A DNA stretch of 6,734 nucleotides from an uncultured Candidatus Saccharibacteria bacterium (GTDB lineage Bacteria; Patescibacteriota; Saccharimonadia; Saccharimonadales; Saccharimonadaceae): assembly GCA_938042065.1 (NCBI GenBank), contig CALISG010000010.1, positions 1 through 6,734 on the forward strand, given 5' to 3'. Below are positions 1-4,674 of the stretch, piece by piece. Position 1 is the first letter of the stretch; the number at the start of each line of letters is the position of its first letter. The translations under genes were made by a program, and so were the position numbers. A model generated the notes under the pieces. That model saw only the letters and a program-made list of their open reading frames with translations. It ran no database searches and had not been told where the DNA came from.

Positions 1-402
1 GCCGAGGTGGTTGATGATTATACACTGCTGGCGAAAACGCGCGGCATGACTTTCGCGGTTGACGCCCGTCCGACGACCATTCGCGCCAACCGCGACATGA
101 TGCGCCACGTCATCTCGAACCTGGTGTCAAACGCGGTGCGCCACGGCGACGCCGGGAGTGTGATAAAACTTACTTGCAACCAGCGCGAGCTGACTATCGA
201 AAACGCCTGCAAGCCACTCACCAAACAACAACTCCAGCACATCTTTGATCCGTTTTATCGCAGTTCTGACGGTGCGAAGCAACACACCGACAGTAGCGGC
301 ATCGGCCTCTACACTGTGAAAATGCTACTCAACGCCAAAGGTCTAGACTATGACTTCACGCCGCACGGGCGGGGTATGCGGTTTGTGGTAAGGTTTGGTT
401 AA
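1..402 (+). CDS. Two-component sensor histidine kinase, C-terminal ATPase domain (5' truncated by window edge)
   Basis: The reading frame is open from the first base, so this is the 3' end of a longer gene. It encodes the HATPase_c domain, which binds ATP and phosphorylates the kinase's own histidine; the DHp and sensor regions lie outside the window. Visible motifs are the N box (HVISNLVSNAVRHG, about nt 106-147), the F box (IFDPFYR, nt 241-261) and the G2 box (SSGIGLYTV, about nt 292-318). The G1 position reads IENACKPL instead of DxGxG. Some Gram-positive VanS/VncS-like kinases have a similar N-x-C-x-P-L form there, so I read it as a subfamily trait rather than decay. Its response regulator is presumably upstream, outside the window. 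The stop is 25 nt before the next start. Confidence 0.93.
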   Translation, partial: AEVVDDYTLLAKTRGMTFAVDARPTTIRANRDMMRHVISNLVSNAVRHGDAGSVIKLTCNQRELTIENACKPLTKQQLQHIFDPFYRSSDGAKQHTDSSGIGLYTVKMLLNAKGLDYDFTPHGRGMRFVVRFG

Positions 403-421
403 GACAGCGAGGTGTTACACT
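395..421 (+). promoter_or_regulatory. Candidate extended -10 promoter for the RdgB/HAM1-like gene
   Basis: TG at 413-414 followed by TACACT at 416-421 forms an extended -10 (TGnTACACT). A weak -35-like TTGGTT lies at 395-400 with a 15-bp spacer. The -10 ends 6 nt before the ATG at 428, so transcription would start at or next to the start codon, giving a leaderless mRNA. An overlapping TATACT at 421-426 would place the transcription start inside the gene and is less plausible. The only SD-like stretch (GAGGTG, 409-414) is 13 nt from the ATG, too far for normal use. Confidence 0.35.
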
Positions 422-427
422 ATACTC

Positions 428-994
428 ATGAACCTCACCTACGCGACCACCAACAAATATAAACTCGCCGGAGCCAAGCAAGCACTGGCTGGAACAGGCG
501 TCAACCTGATTGCGCCAGACGAAGCCCTGCCCGACGTGCCAGAAATCCAATCCGACGACCAAACAGCCGTCTCTGTCGATAAGGCGCTAAAGTACTACGA
601 TCTACTTAAACGTCCGCTGGTGGTGATGGATTCAGGCCTGTTCATCGACGAGCTGAACGGCTTTCCCGGCGTTTACACCAAATACGCGCTCGACACTATC
701 GGTATTGACAGGATAATTCAGCTGCTCGGCGGCGGCACTCGGGCGTACACGCAGCGTACAATTACTTATTTTGACGGCAACAAACCGCAGACGTTTACCT
801 TAAAACTGCACGGCGTATTGCTCAAAGAACCGCGCGGAGATAACGGCCGCAATTACGATACATATTTCTTGCCGGATAATCATGATAAGACGCTCGCCGA
901 AATGACCGATGAAGAGAAGGCGGAGTTGACGGCAAACGTTTGGCGGGAGTTGGCAGCGTGGTTACATAAACGCACTGGAGTAATCCATGAGTAA
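428..994 (+). CDS. RdgB/HAM1-family non-canonical purine NTP pyrophosphatase, divergent
   Basis: A 188-aa protein, close to the usual family length (about 190-200 aa). The family hydrolyses ITP, XTP and their deoxy forms to monophosphates plus pyrophosphate in the cytoplasm, keeping deaminated purines out of DNA and RNA. Visible motifs are the N-terminal TxNxxK loop (TTNKYK, residues 7-12), the catalytic-loop segment MDSGLFIDEL (67-76), GFPGVYTKY (78-86), and KTLAEM (154-159), which matches the E. coli KTAAEL segment. The usual Ser-His-Arg base-recognition motif shortly after this segment is missing and reads TAN at 168-170. I chose ATG 428 because it begins directly with the MNLTYATTNK strand; an in-frame start at 395 would overlap the kinase gene and add 11 unrelated residues. 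The 3' end overlaps the next gene by 8 nt, implying co-transcription. Family assignment is firm; exact substrate is uncertain. Confidence 0.88.
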   Translation: MNLTYATTNKYKLAGAKQALAGTGVNLIAPDEALPDVPEIQSDDQTAVSVDKALKYYDLLKRPLVVMDSGLFIDELNGFPGVYTKYALDTIGIDRIIQLLGGGTRAYTQRTITYFDGNKPQTFTLKLHGVLLKEPRGDNGRNYDTYFLPDNHDKTLAEMTDEEKAELTANVWRELAAWLHKRTGVIHE

Positions 995-1292
995 GTATGT
1001 ATTTGACAAGCAAAAGTGGCAGAACTTAACAATATTTGAGCAAATGGGCAACATCGGCTCAGAGGTCGGGCAAGCGTTTGCCGCCCGGCGCCGCGGCGAT
1101 ACGGCTGCGATGACTAGCGCCTGGCGGCGCGGCTTGGATTTATTGGACGCCACCGCCGAGCAGCTCGCCCGCCAAAAATCGCCAAAACTCCGCGAAGTCC
1201 TGCGCGCCCGCGAACTATTCGCCGGCATTGAGGATGAATCGTTGGAGGATTACTTTATGTGGTTTGCTATAGCGGCGCGGAGGGGGAAATAG
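987..1292 (+). CDS. Small conserved helical protein of unknown function
   Basis: A 101-aa soluble, mostly helical protein starting inside the last codons of the RdgB-like gene (overlap 987-994). GGAG at 977-980 lies 6 nt before the ATG, a good SD site, so the two genes are translationally linked. The pattern W11..L14..F17EQMGNIGSEV, then RGLDLLD (48-54), LREVLRARE (68-76) and YFMWFAIAAR (89-98), resembles from memory a widespread ~100-aa family of hypothetical proteins with the core 'LSILEQMxNIGSEV...RALELLDLT...LREVL...YFYAFNYAAR'. No enzymatic motif, signal peptide or membrane segment is visible. Coupling to RdgB may hint at nucleotide metabolism, but that is inference only. Confidence 0.8.
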   Translation: MSKYVFDKQKWQNLTIFEQMGNIGSEVGQAFAARRRGDTAAMTSAWRRGLDLLDATAEQLARQKSPKLREVLRARELFAGIEDESLEDYFMWFAIAARRGK

Positions 1293-1323
1293 ACATAGGG
1301 AAGCTTCTGGTCATTTCACCGAT

Positions 1324-1908
1324 TCAGCCAAGCTCCTTGCTCAATCCAATCATCTCATCCAGCTTGCCAGATTTTTCTATCTCGGCCAAAGTCATCGCTT
1401 CTACCTCTGTCGCTAAGTCCCATATCTCATACAGTAAGCGGTCGTCTTCGGTAATATCATAATGCACCATTAGGTTAACAATTTTATACGCCATATCATG
1501 AGCCGGCCACATCTTCATGCAATTGTCCGACAAAAGCACTTTAATATATTTGACAACATTTGACCTAGACGTTAGATTTATGTCTATTTTGTTAATCTCT
1601 TTCTCATACCCAACCGTTTTCGCCAGCTGCTGCCAAAGTTTTAGACGCACACTCATATCGCGCTCGTCATAAATTAACTTCGCCAGAGCGGTTATTTCAG
1701 AAACCAGTGGCTGTACTTTCGCAACATCTGTGCGCTGAAGCTGCAAGATAGTCTTAGCAATTGACGTATCATAATCAATGCCAAGTAACGGCAGATACTC
1801 GCACACAAACGACCATACATCGGCCGCGCTACGCATTAAACCTAGCCTATTCGACCAGAACATGTCAATGTCGTTGCGGATGAGATTATTGAGCGGCGGT
1901 GTGTCCAT
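1324..1908 (-). CDS. Uncharacterised helical protein, second gene of the minus-strand operon
   Basis: A 194-aa protein of unknown family. The start codon (1906-1908 on the complement) is 9 nt past the stop of the upstream gene, so the two form an operon. The only SD-like sequence is a weak GGAAAAAA in the last codons of that gene. The sequence is acidic and leucine-rich with predicted helices throughout: an N-terminal segment (FWSNRLGLMRSAADVWSFV, about residues 18-36) and a C-terminal stretch of charged helices (HDMAYKIVNL, YEIWDLATEVEAMTLAE). No membrane segment, signal peptide, P-loop or metal-binding cluster is evident. It could be a partner or regulator of the nucleotide-acting protein encoded upstream, or an all-alpha enzyme too diverged to recognise. 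The gene is AT-rich like the rest of the island. It converges on the 987-1292 gene with a 31-nt gap and no visible terminator. Confidence 0.8.
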   Translation of the reverse strand: MDTPPLNNLIRNDIDMFWSNRLGLMRSAADVWSFVCEYLPLLGIDYDTSIAKTILQLQRTDVAKVQPLVSEITALAKLIYDERDMSVRLKLWQQLAKTVGYEKEINKIDINLTSRSNVVKYIKVLLSDNCMKMWPAHDMAYKIVNLMVHYDITEDDRLLYEIWDLATEVEAMTLAEIEKSGKLDEMIGLSKELG

Positions 1909-1917
1909 ATAGAATGG

Positions 1918-3210
1918 TTATTTTTTCCAATCGGGGCGATGAGCATGCAGCTTTGCTATGACTCCATCTATTAAGTCTTGCTCATCGAATCCGGCATACG
2001 CTAACGTTGTTAATAGCTGGATTTGTGTATCAACGATTTCCGAGAGTAATGCTTCTGGATTAACTTTTTGCTCTTTCCACTGACGCCGCGGCAACTCTCG
2101 AACAACTTCCCAAGCCTCCTCCTGAGTGTGATAAGCAAACGCTAGGCACGCTTTCCAATTTCTCTCTAGCGGTTCCATGTAGCCCTTGTCGACTCGAGCT
2201 TGTTGTGCTTTTAACACTTCCGAGAAGAGAGATACGCTATGCTCTATACCTATTCTGTGCCATAGTATAGCGCGTATTATGCTTACGTACTGCAACCGCT
2301 TCCTAAGTACAGTATCCTCACGTTCAGTCGTTAGATTCTCATTAAACAGACCTGATAAATTATCAGTTACTAGATGAAGATAGCTAAACGCCAAGCCAAA
2401 ATCACCTGCCGCCTTTGCCGCCCATCCTATTTCTGGGTCAACGAAACGATACTTATCCTTACTTTCTTCGTACCAACTAGCTGTTTCGTCAAGAACAGAT
2501 GGTAACGTATAATGCGAGCCCTCTACGGTAAGCGGAGAGTTCTTAAAAATATTATCCCATGTTATAAGAGAGCCGTCTACATACGACGAATCGCCCGTGG
2601 CAATAGTCGTATTAGGTGTATCGTCAGGAGAAAGTGAACCGAGCTTGCCTACATAAATAAGAGTAGAACAATACTTTGATAAAACCTCGACTACAGAGTA
2701 TATTATATTACCCCAATAGCTAAACGCCACACCAACAAAAACAATCTTTTGACCATTGATTGTTTCTGTTTTCCATTTTATATCATCGTTGCCTTGCCAC
2801 TCTTTGTTGCCAGGAGCGAGCGCCTCAACATATCCTAGCAGCACGATATCGCAAGAAGGTATATCGCTTGGAAATATACTCCTCAAAGCTCTCGTCGTTT
2901 GCGCCTGGGTTGGTGTTTTTACGCTAACCTTATAACCGCATTGTTCATAGATCTTTTTATAATGGCATACGTAGTCTTTTCCAGGAAACAAATAAAGATA
3001 ACCAACTTTATCAATAATTTCAGCGGTTGGTCTTTTGTAATTAAATAATTTATCGTTTTTCTCTGTGTCAGATATAGATTTTGTCCTATCGTACGTAGGA
3101 ACGATAGAAATTTTATCTACGTCCGTATCTCTAAACAGACTATGTATTTTACTCTTGCAATATAGTAAGGTGTCTTTTTCTGTCATTGTATGCTGCGATC
3201 GTTTGGTCAT
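1918..3210 (-). CDS. Nucleoside-phosphorylase-like protein with C-terminal MazG/dUTPase-like domain
   Basis: A 430-aa cytoplasmic protein. Residues about 60-290 look like a diverged purine-nucleoside-phosphorylase/nucleosidase fold: a strand-loop-helix (KIVFVGVAFSYWGN, 155-168), a core strand and Gly loop (LIYVGKLGSL, 184-193, where PNPs have GSAGxL-type loops), ATGDSSYVDG (204-213), VDPEIGWAAKAAG (257-269) in place of the VEMEAAA motif, and YLHLVTDNL (277-285) in place of the conserved RxVSD strand with its catalytic Asp. Residues about 345-430 resemble the all-alpha NTP pyrophosphatases (MazG/dimeric dUTPase superfamily): EEAWE (364-368), ELPRRQWK (372-379) like the dUTPase ELPWKxWK segment, ExxD (E391, D394), and a late K420/R425 pair. 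Residues 1-60 are unassigned. The ATG at 3210 is preferred over Met9 because a promoter ends 9 nt before it; neither start has an SD. It is the first gene of a two-gene operon, divergent from the kinase-like gene. Confidence 0.85.
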   Translation of the reverse strand: MTKRSQHTMTEKDTLLYCKSKIHSLFRDTDVDKISIVPTYDRTKSISDTEKNDKLFNYKRPTAEIIDKVGYLYLFPGKDYVCHYKKIYEQCGYKVSVKTPTQAQTTRALRSIFPSDIPSCDIVLLGYVEALAPGNKEWQGNDDIKWKTETINGQKIVFVGVAFSYWGNIIYSVVEVLSKYCSTLIYVGKLGSLSPDDTPNTTIATGDSSYVDGSLITWDNIFKNSPLTVEGSHYTLPSVLDETASWYEESKDKYRFVDPEIGWAAKAAGDFGLAFSYLHLVTDNLSGLFNENLTTEREDTVLRKRLQYVSIIRAILWHRIGIEHSVSLFSEVLKAQQARVDKGYMEPLERNWKACLAFAYHTQEEAWEVVRELPRRQWKEQKVNPEALLSEIVDTQIQLLTTLAYAGFDEQDLIDGVIAKLHAHRPDWKK

Positions 3211-3212
3211 AA

Positions 3213-3221
3213 TGATACAAT
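3213..3221 (+). promoter_or_regulatory. Extended -10 promoter of the guanylate-kinase-like gene
   Basis: TG at 3213-3214 then TACAAT at 3216-3221 gives a TGnTACAAT extended -10. No recognisable -35 lies 16-18 bp upstream, which an extended -10 can tolerate. The box ends 6 nt before the GTG at 3228, so a leaderless mRNA is predicted. It overlaps the opposing promoter's -10 within the palindrome TACAATTGTA (3216-3225). Confidence 0.55.
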
Positions 3222-3248
3222 TGTAGTGTGAAAAATAGGCTTAATCAA
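3220..3248 (-). promoter_or_regulatory. Sigma70-type promoter of the phosphorylase-like operon
   Basis: Read on the minus strand, TTGATT (3248-3243) is followed by an exactly 17-bp spacer and TACAAT (3225-3220), close to the TTGACA/TATAAT consensus. Nine bases separate the -10 from the ATG (3210-3208), so the transcript would start within a few bases of the start codon and lack an SD. The -35 lies inside the opposing coding region, and the -10 shares bases with the opposing -10. Confidence 0.6.
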
Positions 3249-3788
3249 CCCATAGAACAGCTAGACAGGTTATTGCAATACTACAAGCCTTCAGAGAGGG
3301 TATACTCACACACAGAGCAAAATATACAAATGATTATAGAAAAAACAACAAAAAGAGAGCTAGTCCAAAGTATAGTACATCCGACAACTAGGTTTGTTTA
3401 TGGCTCTGAACTGCCTGACTATGGAGATGGTAGTATAGCTTTGTTGGATGTCGTCCCAAAGGCTGTCAAATCAATGAAGCGGCTACCTTTCAAAGATTCT
3501 CGCATTATAGAAGTAGTCGCATCGCCAGACACATGGTATTCTCGAGTAGCTTCCCGTGGAAACCAACACAGCGAGTCTGATAGGCATGCAAGAATCAAGG
3601 AGGCAAAAACTAACCTAGAATGGGCGCTAGGTAGAGATGATGTAATCTGGATTGATAATAGCGGCGACATAGATGACGTAACCGACGTAGCACTCGAAGT
3701 AATCGGAGGCCGTGCTATGCTTTCTGATAAAGCTAGGTTATTAGGAGAGAGACTGCTTAAACAAATATCTATGCTGCATGTAGAGTAA
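3228..3788 (+). CDS. Guanylate-kinase-like protein lacking a recognisable P-loop
   Basis: A 186-aa soluble protein. Residues about 69-160 follow the C-terminal half of guanylate/NMP kinases: a strand-helix with an Asp (SIALLDVVPKAVKSM, 69-83), a second strand and helix (RIIEVVASPDTWYSRVASRG, 92-111, like the kinase 'IFI.PPSxxxLxxRLxxRG'), a LID-like Arg series (R106, R110, R119, R122) with IKEAKTNLEWAL, then DDVIWIDNSGDIDDV (137-151) like 'YDYVIVNDDLE'. HPTTR (51-55) resembles the SxTTR GMP-binding motif. The expected N-terminal GxxxxGK[ST] is absent, and divergent transcription right upstream leaves no room for it. The protein may be a non-catalytic nucleotide sensor, a partial kinase, or a divergent enzyme. 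The GTG start is chosen from the promoter 6 nt upstream; there is no SD. Codon use is AT-rich like the opposing operon. Confidence 0.82.
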   Translation: MKNRLNQPIEQLDRLLQYYKPSERVYSHTEQNIQMIIEKTTKRELVQSIVHPTTRFVYGSELPDYGDGSIALLDVVPKAVKSMKRLPFKDSRIIEVVASPDTWYSRVASRGNQHSESDRHARIKEAKTNLEWALGRDDVIWIDNSGDIDDVTDVALEVIGGRAMLSDKARLLGERLLKQISMLHVE

Positions 3789-3796
3789 TAGCTTAT

Positions 3797-4121
3797 ATGT
3801 CCGACTTTAAGCTACTTTACTCATCGTTCTACCACTGTTAGCAAAACAGATATCCAAGCAGTCTTGACCATCCTGGGCAAGGAATTGGCAGCGCTGCTAG
3901 CCAAAGGCCACAGCGTCCACTTGGGCGAGCTGGGCTACTTCCATGTCACCCTCAAATCCAAAGGCGTCCTTGAGGAAAAAGACGTCAATCCCAGCCTCAT
4001 TAAGGAGGCCAAAGTCCGCTTCGTGGCAGGCTCCGTCCTAGAAAAAGAAATCAAGAACGCCAAATTCGAAAAGGCCGCCGAACCAAAGAAAGAGGCGCCA
4101 AAACCAAAACCAGGAGCGTAG
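3797..4121 (+). pseudogene. HU-family DNA-binding protein gene with apparent 5' frameshift
   Basis: The frame ending at 4121 encodes a HU/IHF-type fold: a helix-turn with THRSTTVSKTDIQAVL from 3819, a second helix (KELAALLAKGHSVHLGELG) and the beta strand YFHVTLKSKG, then a segment ending KVRFVAGSVLEKEIKNAKFEK. This resembles the Bacteroidetes-type HU-like proteins, with a Lys/Pro/Glu-rich tail (KKEAPKPKPGA). HU proteins bind and bend DNA. No ATG or GTG exists in that frame before the first helix; the first usable codon, TTG at 3864, would delete helix 1. An ATG at 3797 lies in the adjacent frame. Removing one T from TTT at 3806-3808 would join it to the HU frame and give a 107-aa protein with a normal N-terminus (MSDLSYFTHR...). 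So this is a frameshifted gene, a sequencing error, or a recoding event. It begins 9 bases after the stop of the kinase-like gene. Confidence 0.72.
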
Positions 4122-4148
4122 GTCGTCCAGGGATAATGGATAGGTTAG

Positions 4149-4200
4149 GGCACGCAACTAGTGAGTGCTTCGCGCCCTCACTAGTTGCGTGCCATTTAAT
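4149..4200 (+). terminator. Strong hairpin, probable terminator after the HU gene
   Basis: A perfect 17-bp inverted repeat (GGCACGCAACTAGTGAG at 4149-4165, its complement at 4177-4193) has an 11-nt loop and is followed by the moderately T-rich ATTTAATTCT. It lies between the HU stop and the ASCH promoter. The U-tract is interrupted, so termination on the plus strand is likely but not certain. Confidence 0.65.
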
Positions 4201-4202
4201 TC

Positions 4203-4211
4203 TGTTATAAT
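4203..4211 (+). promoter_or_regulatory. Extended -10 promoter of the ASCH gene
   Basis: TG at 4203-4204, one base, then a perfect TATAAT at 4206-4211. TTGCGT at 4185-4190, inside the right arm of the preceding hairpin, is a weak possible -35 with a 15-bp spacer. The -10 ends 8 nt before the ATG at 4220, so transcription should begin at or within a couple of bases of the start codon. No SD exists, giving a leaderless mRNA. Confidence 0.65.
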
Positions 4212-4219
4212 AACCTACT

Positions 4220-4558
4220 ATGACAACACATCAATTAACCTTAGCCACCGAACCCTTTAACGCCATCACCTCTAGTAATAAAACCATCGAGTCACGACTA
4301 TACGATGAAAAGCGCCAGAAAATTCAAATAGGCGACCAAATAATTTTTACCAATCGAGACAATCCCAGCCAAACTGCCACTGTTAAAGTAGTTGGTTTAC
4401 TACGCTACGCAACGTTTCATGACTTGTTTTCGCATAATGATCCGCGTAAGTTTGGCGGCGAGAGTGTTGAATGGCTGGAGAATCAGATCAACGAATTCTA
4501 TTCTCTCCACGATCAAAAGCAAAATGGAATCATTGGAATTGAATTTGAACTAATATAG
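4220..4558 (+). CDS. Single-domain ASCH protein
   Basis: A 112-aa protein made entirely of one ASCH domain, a PUA-like beta-barrel fold proposed to bind RNA or nucleotide ligands. The signature is SSNKTIESRLYDE (residues 18-30), fitting the GxKxxExR motif with the first Gly replaced by Ser. It is followed by IGDQIIF (37-43), a strand with VKVVGLLRYATFHDLF (55-70), and the terminal strand GIIGIEFELI. E. coli YqfB, an ASCH-type N4-acetylcytidine amidohydrolase, uses (from memory) Lys21 and Thr24. Here Lys21 is kept but position 24 is Glu, as in most ASCH proteins, so that activity should not be assumed. The start is supported by the promoter directly upstream and the absence of an SD. The next gene also carries an ASCH domain. 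Confidence 0.87.
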   Translation: MTTHQLTLATEPFNAITSSNKTIESRLYDEKRQKIQIGDQIIFTNRDNPSQTATVKVVGLLRYATFHDLFSHNDPRKFGGESVEWLENQINEFYSLHDQKQNGIIGIEFELI

Positions 4559-4584
4559 TTATGCTTGTATTCTTATTCCATTAT

Positions 4585-4602
4585 TGATATATATATATAT
4601 CA
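4585..4602. repeat. 18-bp perfect AT-rich palindrome
   Basis: TGATATATATATATATCA is a perfect palindrome in the gap after the ASCH gene. It could be an easily melted promoter region, a site for a dimeric protein, or a simple TA expansion. Alternating TA sequence is self-complementary by nature, so the symmetry may have no function. Confidence 0.6.
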
Positions 4603-4620
4603 GATTCTGAATAGAATCTT
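4602..4620 (+). other. Small hairpin downstream of the ASCH gene
   Basis: AGATTCT (4602-4608) pairs with AGAATCT (4613-4619) around a GAAT loop, followed by TTGTCCT. A 7-bp AT-rich stem without a U-run makes only a weak terminator candidate. It overlaps a TAGAAT -10-like box at 4612-4617, so part of the signal may be promoter sequence for the next gene. Confidence 0.4.
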
Positions 4621-4661
4621 GTCCTATACAACCAGGTTACGTCAAAAATCGTAGCCGTCAC

Positions 4662-4668
4662 AGGAAGG
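4662..4668 (+). promoter_or_regulatory. Strong Shine-Dalgarno site for the GNAT-ASCH gene
   Basis: AGGAAGG ends 6 nt before the ATG at 4675 and fixes that start. This contrasts with the SD-less starts at 428, 3210, 3228 and 4220. Possible upstream promoter elements are TATACA at 4625-4630, or TTGTAT (4565-4570) with TATATA (4588-4593) at a 17-bp spacing; neither is convincing. Confidence 0.75.
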
Positions 4669-4674
4669 TGTACT

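Noticed and set aside
164..230. Loss of the G1 box (DxGxG) in the histidine kinase as a sign of inactivation
   Set aside because: The N-A-C-K-P-L form occurs in a recognised subgroup of Gram-positive kinases, and the N, F and G2 boxes are intact.
1259..1462. Plus-strand ORF of 67 codons between the convergent genes
   Set aside because: It overlaps two better-supported genes and lacks an SD or promoter. Its Ser/Ile-rich translation is typical of antisense shadow.
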